64,000 nucleotides of DNA from Janthinobacterium sp051380875 (GTDB taxonomy: Bacteria; Pseudomonadota; Gammaproteobacteria; Burkholderiales; Burkholderiaceae_D): contig NZ_JBNYXW010000011.1 in the NCBI RefSeq assembly GCF_051380875.1, positions 186,001-250,000 of the forward strand, in the 5' to 3' direction. Under the pieces are notes generated by a model. It was given only the letters and a program-made list of their open reading frames with translations, did not search any database and had not been told where the DNA came from. Of this stretch, positions 1-6,706 are shown in pieces; within the stretch, counting starts at the first letter, position 1; every line of letters begins with the position of its first letter. Position numbers and translations under genes: made by a program.

Positions 1-1
1 G

Positions 2-1687
2 GCGCGCGAGATCGAAGCGGCTGGCGGCGTGGCCAAGGAATTCAACACCATCGCCGTCGATGACGGCATCGCCATGGGCCACGGCGGCATGCTGTATTCG
101 CTGCCCTCGCGCGACCTGATCGCCGATTCCGTCGAATACATGGTCAACGCCCACTGCGCCGACGCCATGGTGTGCATCTCGAATTGCGACAAGATCACGC
201 CAGGCATGCTGATGGCCGCCATGCGCATCAATATCCCCGTGGTCTTCATTTCCGGCGGCCCGATGGAAGCGGGCAAGGTCATCAAGGTGGTCAATGGCAC
301 GCAGAAGATCATCAAGCTCGACCTGGTCGACGCCATGATCAAGGCGGGCGACAGCAGCGTGTCCGACGCCGACGTGGCCGAAATCGAGCGTGCGGCCTGT
401 CCCACTTGCGGTTCGTGCTCCGGCATGTTTACCGCCAACTCGATGAATTGCCTGACCGAGGCGCTGGGCCTGGCTCTGCCCGGCAATGGCACGATTTTGG
501 CCACGCACTCGGACCGCCAGCAACTGTTCCTGCGCGCCGGCCGGCTGATCGTGGAACTGGCCAAGCGCCATTACGAGCAGGACGATTACTCGGTGCTGCC
601 CCGTTCCATCGCCACCAAGGCCGCGTTCGAGAACGCCATGGCGCTCGACGTCTCCATGGGCGGCTCGACCAACACCGTGCTGCACTTGCTGGCCGCCGCG
701 CACGAGGCGGAAGTGGAGTTCACCATGGCCGACATCGACCGCATCTCGCGCAAGGTGCCTTGCCTGTGCAAGGTGGCGCCGATGACGGACAAATACCATA
801 TCGAAGACGTGCACCGCGCCGGCGGCATCGTGGGCATCCTGGGCGAACTGGCGCGCGCCGGCCTGCTCAACACCACCTTGCCGACCATCCACGCGCCGAC
901 CCTGGCCGACGCCATCGCGCAAAACGACATCATGTGCACCGATGACCCTGCCGTGCATGCGCTGTTCCGCGCCGCGCCCGGTGGCGTGCCGACGCAGACG
1001 GCGTTCTCGCAGTCCGAGCGCTTCGCTGCCGTCGACATGGACCGCAGCACGGGTTGCATCCGCGACAAGGCCCACGCGTATTCGCAGGATGGCGGCCTGG
1101 CCGTGCTGTACGGTAACCTGGCCGAAAAGGGCTGCATCGTCAAGACGGCCGGCGTCGATGAAAGCATCTTGAAATTCTCGGGCAAGGCGCGCGTGTTTGA
1201 AAGCCAGGATGCCGCCGTGGCGGCGATCCTCGAAGATACGGTGCATGAAGGCGATGTCGTCATCATCCGCTATGAAGGCCCGAAAGGCGGCCCCGGCATG
1301 CAGGAAATGCTGTATCCGACCTCGTACATCAAGTCCAAGGGCCTGGGCAAGGCTTGCGCGCTGTTCACGGATGGGCGCTTCTCGGGCGGTTCCTCGGGCC
1401 TGGTGATCGGCCACGCGTCGCCGGAAGCGGCCGAAGGGGGCGCCATCGGCCTGGTGGAAGAGGGCGACTTCATCGACATCGACATTCCCGAGCGCAGCAT
1501 CAACCTGCGCGTGACGGATGTGCAACTGGCTGCGCGCCGCGCCGCCATGGAAGCGAAGGGCGACGCGGCCTGGCTGCCCGTCAACCGCGAGCGTTACGTG
1601 TCGCAGGCGCTGCAGGCGTACGCGGCGCTGACGACGTCGGCCGACCGCGGCGCCGTGCGCGACCTGTCGCAGCTGAAAAAGCGCTGA
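2..1687 (+). CDS. ilvD: Dihydroxy-acid dehydratase, 5' end cut off by the window
   Basis: Dehydrates 2,3-dihydroxy-3-methylbutanoate (or -pentanoate) to the 2-oxo acid in valine and isoleucine synthesis, in the cytoplasm. The reading frame is open to the left edge (ARE.IEAAGGVAKEF), so the GTG at 29 is an internal Val codon and the true start lies outside. IlvD hallmarks are the Fe-S cysteine motifs SNCDKITPGM and CPTCGSCSGMFTANSM, and the C-terminal GRFSGGSSGLVIGHASPEA substrate/metal loop. About 560 residues are present of a family length near 560-620, so only a short N-terminal piece is missing. Identification is firm. Confidence 0.95.
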   Translation, partial: AREIEAAGGVAKEFNTIAVDDGIAMGHGGMLYSLPSRDLIADSVEYMVNAHCADAMVCISNCDKITPGMLMAAMRINIPVVFISGGPMEAGKVIKVVNGTQKIIKLDLVDAMIKAGDSSVSDADVAEIERAACPTCGSCSGMFTANSMNCLTEALGLALPGNGTILATHSDRQQLFLRAGRLIVELAKRHYEQDDYSVLPRSIATKAAFENAMALDVSMGGSTNTVLHLLAAAHEAEVEFTMADIDRISRKVPCLCKVAPMTDKYHIEDVHRAGGIVGILGELARAGLLNTTLPTIHAPTLADAIAQNDIMCTDDPAVHALFRAAPGGVPTQTAFSQSERFAAVDMDRSTGCIRDKAHAYSQDGGLAVLYGNLAEKGCIVKTAGVDESILKFSGKARVFESQDAAVAAILEDTVHEGDVVIIRYEGPKGGPGMQEMLYPTSYIKSKGLGKACALFTDGRFSGGSSGLVIGHASPEAAEGGAIGLVEEGDFIDIDIPERSINLRVTDVQLAARRAAMEAKGDAAWLPVNRERYVSQALQAYAALTTSADRGAVRDLSQLKKR

Positions 1688-1708
1688 TCTGTTGCGTAAC
1701 TGCGACTG

Positions 1709-1745
1709 CCGGCCCCCGATCGACTGCACGGGGCCGGTTGTCGTT
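1709..1745 (+). terminator. Possible terminator after ilvD
   Basis: A perfect 8-bp GC-rich inverted repeat (CCGGCCCC / GGGGCCGG, 13-nt loop) starts 22 nt after the ilvD stop. The following tract (TTGTCGTT) is only weakly U-rich, so intrinsic termination may be inefficient. Confidence 0.45.
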
Positions 1746-1898
1746 ACATCACCTTACAAACAACATGGTCATGCGCGCGCAGATGGGGCAGAATATGAAT
1801 GCCCAATCGTTACTACATAGAAACGCTTGATCTGGGCTCGTGGTGCATCTGCGGAAACACAGTAAAATGCCGCAGGAAGTAACTTTGGAGAAAAGACA

Positions 1899-2210
1899 AT
1901 GAAACGTTTTATGTTGGTGAGTGTATTGGCCGTTTCGGCTCTGGCATCGCAAGCAGCGTTGGCCAATCCGGACCTGGCGAAAGCAAAGAATTGCATGGCT
2001 TGCCACGCAGTGAGCACGAAACTGGTGGGCCCGGCGTTCAAAGACGTGGCTGCCAAGTACGCCGGTCAAAAAGACGCGGAAGCCAAGCTCGTGGCGAAAG
2101 TCATGAAGGGCGGTTCCGGCACCTGGGGCGCGATCCCGATGCCAGCGAACCCGCAAGTGAGCGATGCGGAAGCCCACACCCTGATCAAATGGGTGCTGGC
2201 ACAGAAATAA
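1899..2210 (+). CDS. Small periplasmic class I cytochrome c (c-551/c8-like)
   Basis: A 103-aa electron carrier exported to the periplasm. Residues 1-22 form a Sec signal peptide ending ALA. The haem-binding motif CMACH follows at 32-36, and the distal Met ligand is probably the one in AIPMPAN near residue 82. Mature size (about 81 aa) and the GPAFKDVAAKY segment fit the cytochrome c-551/c8 family, which shuttles electrons between the bc1 complex and terminal oxidases or nitrite reductase. The ATG has a GGAG-type site about 10 nt upstream (TTGGAGAAAAGACA). It is a single-gene unit followed by a strong terminator. The exact partner cannot be told from the sequence. Confidence 0.92.
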   Translation: MKRFMLVSVLAVSALASQAALANPDLAKAKNCMACHAVSTKLVGPAFKDVAAKYAGQKDAEAKLVAKVMKGGSGTWGAIPMPANPQVSDAEAHTLIKWVLAQK

Positions 2211-2244
2211 TCTGTGCCCTCAGACCCCGCAGTACAGCAATCAG

Positions 2245-2272
2245 CGCGCCGGCAATCCCGGCGCGTTTTTTT
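2245..2272 (+). terminator. Intrinsic terminator after the cytochrome c gene
   Basis: A perfect 8-bp stem CGCGCCGG / CCGGCGCG with a 5-nt loop is followed directly by seven T residues, 35 nt after the stop codon. Confidence 0.9.
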
Positions 2273-2295
2273 CGCCTGCTGAAAAGTGAAACAAG

Positions 2296-2331
2296 GCCTG
2301 GCCACGGCGCAGTGCAGCGCCCGGGCCAGGC
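2296..2331 (-). terminator. Probable terminator of the livK-type gene
   Basis: On the minus strand, GCCTGGCC pairs with GGCCAGGC, with further GC pairing inside, then CTTGTTTCAC. It lies about 20 nt past the stop of the binding-protein gene. The U-tract is interrupted, so strength is uncertain. Confidence 0.5.
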
Positions 2332-2351
2332 GTTCAGTTTTAGTAGGGCAA

Positions 2352-3494
2352 TTACTTGATCACTTCCAGCTTGGTTTTCTTGCCATCGCGATAGGTGAAC
2401 AAGGTCAGCGCACCATCCTTGATGTCGCCGTTGGCGTCAAACGAGATCGGCCCCGTCACGCCCTGGTAGTGCACCTTGGCCAGGAAGGGCAGATACACGG
2501 ATGGCTTCGACGATTTGGCGTCGGCCATGGCGGTGGCCATGGTCATCACGGCGTCGTACACATACGGCGCGTACAGCTGCACTTCCATATTGTATTTCTG
2601 CTTGTAGCGGGCGCGGAATTCGTCCATGCCTTTTTGCTGGGCGCCCGTGACGCCGCCCGCTTCCGCGCACGTGACCATGTTTTCGCCGACGGCGTCGCCC
2701 GCCAGCTTGCCCAGCGGTTCCGTGCAGACGCCGTCGCCGCCCATGAACTTGGCCTTGATGCCCAGCGCCTTCATCTGGCGCAGCATTGGGCCACCCACGG
2801 AATCCATGCCACCGAAGAAGATCAGGTCAGGGCTTTTCGATTTGATGCTGGTGAGAATGGCGTTGAAGTCGGTCGCGTTGGCATTGGTAAATTCCTTGCC
2901 GACGATTTGCACGCCCGGCAGGGCTTTCTTGGCGCCCTTGACGAACTGTTCCGCCACGCCCTGGCCGTACGCCGTGCGGTCATCGATGACGGCGATTTTC
3001 TTCGCCTGCAGCTTGACCACGGCATACGCGCCCAGGGTGCCGCCCAGTTTGTTGTCATTGGCCACCACGCGGAATGCCGTATTGAACTTTTGCTGGGTGT
3101 AGGTGGGGTTGGTGGCGGCTGGCGAAATCTGCGGAATGCCGGCATTGAAGTAAATGCGCGAGGCGGGAATCGTCGTGCCCGAATTCAAGTGACCCACCAC
3201 GCCGTTGACCTTGGCGTCGACCAGCTTTTGCGCCACAGCCGTACCCTGCTTGGGATCGGCCGCGTCATCTTCGGGCACCAGCACGAATTTAACGGCTTTG
3301 CCGTCGATCTTGAAGCCTTTGGCGTTTAAATCCTCGATGGCCATCTTGGCTGCGTTTTCATTATCCTTGCCCAGGTGGGAGCTGGCGCCAGAGACCGGGG
3401 CGACGTGGCCTATCTTGATGATTTCCTGCGCACCGGCATGGCCGGCAAAGGCGAGGGCGAGGGCGAGCGGAAGGACTTTGGTCTTGAGCAACAT
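2352..3494 (-). CDS. livK: Branched-chain amino acid ABC transporter periplasmic binding protein
   Basis: A 380-aa type I periplasmic binding protein that captures Leu/Ile/Val or related amino acids for a Liv-type importer. The signal peptide is MLLKTKVLPLALALAFAGHAGA. The mature start EIIKIGHVAPVSG is the typical Peripla_BP_6 opening, followed by the hinge and ligand segments (DDAADPKQGTAVAQKLVD, VAVIDDRTAYGQG-like). The open frame runs further upstream, but the ATG at 3494 is chosen because GGAG sits 7 nt ahead of it and the signal peptide begins there; the ATG at 3500 would touch the ribosome site. Its permease partners may be the livHMG genes at 61.0-64.0 kb. The substrate is not determined by the sequence. 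Confidence 0.9.
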   Translation of the reverse strand: MLLKTKVLPLALALAFAGHAGAQEIIKIGHVAPVSGASSHLGKDNENAAKMAIEDLNAKGFKIDGKAVKFVLVPEDDAADPKQGTAVAQKLVDAKVNGVVGHLNSGTTIPASRIYFNAGIPQISPAATNPTYTQQKFNTAFRVVANDNKLGGTLGAYAVVKLQAKKIAVIDDRTAYGQGVAEQFVKGAKKALPGVQIVGKEFTNANATDFNAILTSIKSKSPDLIFFGGMDSVGGPMLRQMKALGIKAKFMGGDGVCTEPLGKLAGDAVGENMVTCAEAGGVTGAQQKGMDEFRARYKQKYNMEVQLYAPYVYDAVMTMATAMADAKSSKPSVYLPFLAKVHYQGVTGPISFDANGDIKDGALTLFTYRDGKKTKLEVIK

Positions 3495-3579
3495 AAACAT
3501 TCTCCAATGGATAAAGATACGGCGGCGTCTCGTGAAACCCGCTTCAAGGGGCGGTACGTGTGAAGAAAGGTACAACAAA

Positions 3580-3600
3580 AAACAGGCGGCGCAAAGCCGC
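3580..3600 (-). terminator. Terminator-like hairpin in the livK leader (attenuator candidate)
   Basis: On the minus strand GCGGC-TTTGC-GCCGC is followed by CTGTTTTTTG. It lies about 90 nt upstream of the livK start and reads in the livK direction, so it either attenuates livK or stops transcription arriving from the AT-rich patch. Confidence 0.45.
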
Positions 3601-3763
3601 ATTTCGGGCTTTTTGCATTTTGTCGCAACAATCACCAAAGTGAGGCGCGATGCACCGATTGCATGGGCGTGAGTGCACCAAAGTATGGCGTTTTGAGTGG
3701 GAAGGGTGTAGGTGAAATATTGATTCCGCTTGGTCATTTACCAATGATATGGAGGGACGCCAA

Positions 3764-3838
3764 ATGGCATTGGCGCTCAATTCGTCAACCCGGCCTACTT
3801 CCGCTCTTGGGGCCGGAATTGACAAAGCCTCTCAGTAA
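3764..3838 (+). CDS. 24-codon ORF with a strong Shine-Dalgarno (uncertain)
   Basis: GGAGGGA lies 8 nt before an ATG that opens 24 codons starting MALALNSSTRP and ending GAGIDKASQ before TAA. The peptide is Ala/Ser/Thr-rich, has no double-glycine leader pattern, and is not recognised. It could be the stub of a truncated gene, a leader peptide or chance. Only the ribosome site supports it. Confidence 0.25.
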   Translation: MALALNSSTRPTSALGAGIDKASQ

Positions 3839-4016
3839 TTCGTTGAATGTTAACGATTTTCCAGTCGGCGCGGGACCCTGCTCACGAGTTGTGAAAAATT
3901 CATCTTAACGTGATTATTGTCAACCTCCTTATTTCATGCCGGAGCATACTAAGTCCATGTTCGATTGCACAGATTGAGCGTAGGGTAATTTCTTAACATA
4001 ACTTTGGAGCTAAAAA

Positions 4017-4208
4017 ATGGAAATTTTGTCCGCATCTGAGATTGATCAGGTATCTGGCTCTGGTTTGGCTCAGATAATTTCTACTGCCGGTACTACGGCT
4101 GGCTTTGCTGCAATTGGATTTTCGGTAGGGGGACCAATTGGTGGCGTTGCTGGTGCAATGTTTGGTGCCGGTGTCAGTTACGGTTATTTCAAATTTATGA
4201 TGCGATAG
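4017..4208 (+). CDS. Class II microcin / bacteriocin-like precursor with double-glycine-type leader
   Basis: A 63-aa peptide precursor. The N-terminal 15 residues, MEILSASEIDQVSGS, fit the double-glycine export leader: E at -8, hydrophobic I at -7, D at -6, V at -4, and G-S at -2/-1 instead of G-G (compare the LNELDSVSGG end of the microcin V leader). Cleavage there leaves a mature peptide of 48 residues without cysteine. It is very rich in Gly and Ala, with repeated GxxxG-type spacing (SVGGPIGG, GAMFGAG) and an aromatic/basic C-end (YGYFKFMMR), as expected for a membrane-inserting class II microcin. A GGAG site lies 7 nt before the ATG. The exporter genes downstream carry the matching C39 leader peptidase. 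The AT-rich composition contrasts with the flanking core genes and suggests transfer. The peptide itself is not one I recognise. Confidence 0.75.
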   Translation: MEILSASEIDQVSGSGLAQIISTAGTTAGFAAIGFSVGGPIGGVAGAMFGAGVSYGYFKFMMR

Positions 4209-4222
4209 ATTTTCAAAAAAAA

Positions 4223-4250
4223 GCATGACACCAGAGTTGCGGTGTCATGC
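4223..4250. terminator. Hairpin between the precursor and its companion gene
   Basis: A perfect 10-bp stem GCATGACACC / GGTGTCATGC with an 8-nt loop starts 15 nt after the precursor stop. On the plus strand it is followed by CATTTAAAAT, a poor U-tract suggesting partial termination or mRNA stabilisation. On the minus strand it runs into eight T residues and is a strong terminator. Confidence 0.65.
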
Positions 4251-4279
4251 CATTTAAAATGTCAATTGCGGAGCATAAC

Positions 4280-4786
4280 ATGAATAAATTTCAAGAATCT
4301 AGAATGGAAAAAATAAGGAGTAGTGTTACTGATATTTTTTTCCCCCTAGAAAAATGGCGTTACTTTGTTCTTTTTCAATCAAAATCCCAAGCGTTGTCTT
4401 GGATTGTTACATTGCTTGCATGTATGGTTATAATAAGTTATCTGGTTTCTTTAGATGGGGATGCTAATATCCCTCTTGATGGGATATTGTTTGGAGCAGC
4501 AATAGGTTCTTCTTTTTCCTTAGTGGCTGTATTGCCTGCAAAATTCATAGTTGCAGATAATGGTTTAGGTATGCTGAGTGAAATTGAAGTTCGTCTTTTA
4601 AAAATGAATTATGTTGATGAGAAAAGGATTAATGGAATATATATATATAGACAAAATTTGCCGAGATTACTTCGATGGGATGAGGGAAATATAAAGATAA
4701 GTGACGATGGAGACACTTTATCTGTAAGTGGTGGATATTTTTCATTGAGAAAACTGCGCAGCAGTCTTTTAAAGGATTTTTTTTAG
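4280..4786 (+). CDS. Two-TM protein, candidate microcin immunity protein
   Basis: A 168-aa protein not recognised by family. It has a charged N-terminus, two predicted membrane spans (about residues 39-58, LSWIVTLLACMVIISYLVSL, and 66-85) and an 80-residue hydrophilic C-terminal part. The ATG at 4280 is preferred over 4247 because GGAG lies 6 nt upstream, whereas 4247 falls inside the preceding hairpin. It follows the precursor by 71 nt, is equally AT-rich and uses rare AT-ending codons. Position directly behind the peptide gene and the membrane topology fit an immunity protein protecting the producer, but this is inference. A precursor-modifying or accessory transport role is also possible. 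Confidence 0.5.
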   Translation: MNKFQESRMEKIRSSVTDIFFPLEKWRYFVLFQSKSQALSWIVTLLACMVIISYLVSLDGDANIPLDGILFGAAIGSSFSLVAVLPAKFIVADNGLGMLSEIEVRLLKMNYVDEKRINGIYIYRQNLPRLLRWDEGNIKISDDGDTLSVSGGYFSLRKLRSSLLKDFF

Positions 4787-5320
4787 ATAAAATTTCTCCG
4801 ATGCTCACCCACGCCGACTAAAATGGATTTTTGGTGTGCGGGGGGTAAGAATTGAAATTGGTTTTGGAAAACGTCGGATTGTTAATATTTTTAATTGCAT
4901 TTATTTTTTAAATTTTATTTTAATATTAATGCAGTATGAATTGATGCTAACTGCCAAAAAAAATAGATAAGAATTTTTATATTGTTTAGATTTATTTTAT
5001 TGGCGTAAAATTTATTAAAATTAAATTTTGTAAAAAATAACCATTTCACTTTTTTATTGCTGCCATTGTAATGGCATGCAATATGTGGAATATTTTTATT
5101 TTTTAAAGAAAAATTGAGAAGAAAAGTTCTGATGTTTTTTGTTGGATGTTGTTGATGTGCTAATGTAATTATTATTTTTCATTTCTTTTAATTGTGATTT
5201 ATAGAATTGGATTTTTCATTGGCCAGGATTGGTGCATGTGTTTTGTGAAATTTCGTGCTGTGAAAAATAATTCTTTGCGTGGTGTCACTGGTATTTGAGG
5301 TAATCCATAAGGAATTTATC
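4787..5320. other. Very AT-rich spacer between companion gene and exporter genes
   Basis: About 530 bp of strikingly AT-rich DNA with many homopolymer runs. I see no ORF with a credible start and no second double-glycine leader in either direction. Just after the stop at 4787 comes GATGCTCACCCACGCCGAC, a GC-rich word out of keeping with its surroundings that resembles the ends of IS21-type elements (from memory, unverified). The promoter of the exporter operon probably lies near the right end. Confidence 0.55.
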
Positions 5321-5373
5321 GTGGATTATTTGTCTTGTGAGTTTCTTGAAAAAGTGAATTATCTTGGATAATC
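5301..5373 (+). promoter_or_regulatory. Structured leader with a 16-codon ORF coupled to the TTG start of the MFP gene
   Basis: AAGGA at 5309 precedes a GTG at 5321 opening 16 codons (MDYLSCEFLEKVNYLG) whose stop at 5369 overlaps the TTG start of the next gene at 5364. TAATCCA (5301-5307) and TGGATTA (5322-5328) form a stem that places the ribosome site in its loop, and TTATC-TTG-GATAA (5359-5371) puts the TTG start in a second small loop. The arrangement suggests translational coupling and control of exporter synthesis. Confidence 0.45.
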
Positions 5374-6671
5374 AATTCTATATCCCTGGCATCGCAGCGA
5401 ACTCGACTGCACGCGTCAAACCACTATTCCGCCAGCAGGCCGTGGACTTTCTTAGCATCAAACAATACGGTACCGTCATTCTTGCGCATCCGGTGAGTCA
5501 TGTATTCCTTACTTGGGTGTGCTTGGGCATCGCACTGATCATCGTCGCTTTCTTCATCTTCTTCAGCACCACCCGCAAGGCGCAGTCGCAGGGCGTGCTG
5601 CTGCCGACCAGCGGCGTGATCCGCGTCATGCCGGGTCAGGCCGGCGTCATCGCCGGGGTGCGCGTCAAGGAGGGGCAGGCGGTACGCGCGGGCGAGGTGC
5701 TGTTCGTGCTGTCGGGCGAACGTAGCAGCGCCAATGCGGGTGCGCCCCAGCAAGTCGTATCAAGCCTGCTGAAAAGCCGGCGCGACAGCTATGACGCGGA
5801 ATTGCAGCAGTCGCGCCTGCAATCGCGCCAGCGCGTGGCGGCGGGACAGCGCCGCACCAGCGATCTGGTGGCGGAAATCGGCCGCATGGACGGCCAGATC
5901 GCGCTGCAGCAGCGCCGCATTACCCTGGCCGAGCAGTCCTACAAGCGCTACAGCGATCTGCACGCCACCAATTACATCTCTTCTGCCCAGCTGCAGGACA
6001 AGCAGGCCGAGTTGCTGGACCAGCACCAGCGGCTGGCCGAGCTGCAGCGCATCAAGTCGGCCAGCCAGCGCGACCTGGCAACTGCCGAGGCCGACGTGCG
6101 CGACTTGCAGGTGCAGGCGCAGCGCGATACGGAAGGCTTGCAGCGCAATGTCTCCGCCATCGAGCAGGACCTGACGGAAAACGAGGCACGCCGCGAAATC
6201 CTGGTGCGCACGGCGCAGGACGGCATGGTCACGGCCATCACCACCGAGCTGGGTCAGACCGTGGCGGCCAACAGCGTGCTCGCCTCCGTGCTGCCGCAAG
6301 GTGCCCAGCTGGAGGCGGAAATCTATGCGCCGTCGCGCTCGGTCGGTTTCATCAAGCCGGGCATGCAGGTGCTGCTGCGCTACCAGGCATACCCTTACCA
6401 GAAATTCGGCCAGTATCCGGCGCAGGTGCGCGAAGTGGCCAGCACCTCGCTGCGCCCGGAAGACCTTGCCGTGCCAGGTGCCGTCAGCGGCACCAATGGC
6501 GAGCCTTTGTACCGCATCCGCCTGACCTTGCAGCGCCAGAGCGTACAGGCCTATGGCGAAACGCTCCCTTTGAAGTCGGGCATGCTGGTCGATGCCAGCG
6601 TGCTGCTGGAGCAACGTCGCCTGTATGAGTGGGTGCTGGAACCCCTGTTCAGCATTTCCGGGCGCCTGTAA
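5364..6671 (+). CDS. HlyD-family membrane fusion protein, CvaA-like microcin export subunit
   Basis: A 435-aa periplasmic adaptor that should link the inner-membrane ABC exporter to a TolC-type outer-membrane channel. It has a short cytoplasmic N-terminus (PLFRQQAVDF), one TM helix at about 47-67, a lipoyl-like half (GVIRVMPGQAGVIAGVRVKEGQAVRAGEVLFVL), long Gln/Arg-rich coiled coils (about 120-275), the second lipoyl half and a beta-barrel domain (GMVTAITTELGQTV, LRYQAYPYQKFGQY). The LRYQAYPYQKFG segment is typical of bacteriocin and RTX adaptors. No ATG is available in frame at the N-terminus, so the TTG at 5364 is taken as start. GC content is normal, unlike the cargo genes just upstream. 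The ABC gene follows 35 nt later. Confidence 0.88.
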   Translation: MDNQFYIPGIAANSTARVKPLFRQQAVDFLSIKQYGTVILAHPVSHVFLTWVCLGIALIIVAFFIFFSTTRKAQSQGVLLPTSGVIRVMPGQAGVIAGVRVKEGQAVRAGEVLFVLSGERSSANAGAPQQVVSSLLKSRRDSYDAELQQSRLQSRQRVAAGQRRTSDLVAEIGRMDGQIALQQRRITLAEQSYKRYSDLHATNYISSAQLQDKQAELLDQHQRLAELQRIKSASQRDLATAEADVRDLQVQAQRDTEGLQRNVSAIEQDLTENEARREILVRTAQDGMVTAITTELGQTVAANSVLASVLPQGAQLEAEIYAPSRSVGFIKPGMQVLLRYQAYPYQKFGQYPAQVREVASTSLRPEDLAVPGAVSGTNGEPLYRIRLTLQRQSVQAYGETLPLKSGMLVDASVLLEQRRLYEWVLEPLFSISGRL

Positions 6672-6706
6672 CGCTTCCCTTTTTCCCTCTTTTTTGGCTG
6701 CGCCTG

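Larger units (their letters stand above)
3501..4016. other. Intergenic region between livK and the microcin-like gene
   Basis: This stretch separates the divergent livK and the 4017 peptide gene, and base composition falls steadily to the right. It holds the livK leader hairpin, two TGCACC(A/G) words at 3651 and 3675 on the plus strand, and a 24-codon ORF at 3764 behind a strong ribosome site. No longer gene is convincing. Promoters for both flanking genes should lie here, but I cannot place a good -35/-10 pair for the peptide gene. Confidence 0.6.

Noticed and set aside
3600..3660. Sigma-54 (-24/-12) promoter for livK
   Set aside because: GG and GC dinucleotides are 8 nt apart instead of 10, and the rest does not match.
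3544..3825. 93-codon minus-strand ORF upstream of livK
   Set aside because: No ribosome site, overlaps the livK leader hairpin, and no sensible protein features.
4787..5320. A second hidden microcin precursor in the AT-rich spacer
   Set aside because: No start with ribosome site followed by a double-glycine-type leader was seen on either strand.
6629..6706. Earlier GTG start for the C39 ABC exporter
   Set aside because: It lies inside the adaptor gene and adds 26 residues unlike any C39 N-terminus.
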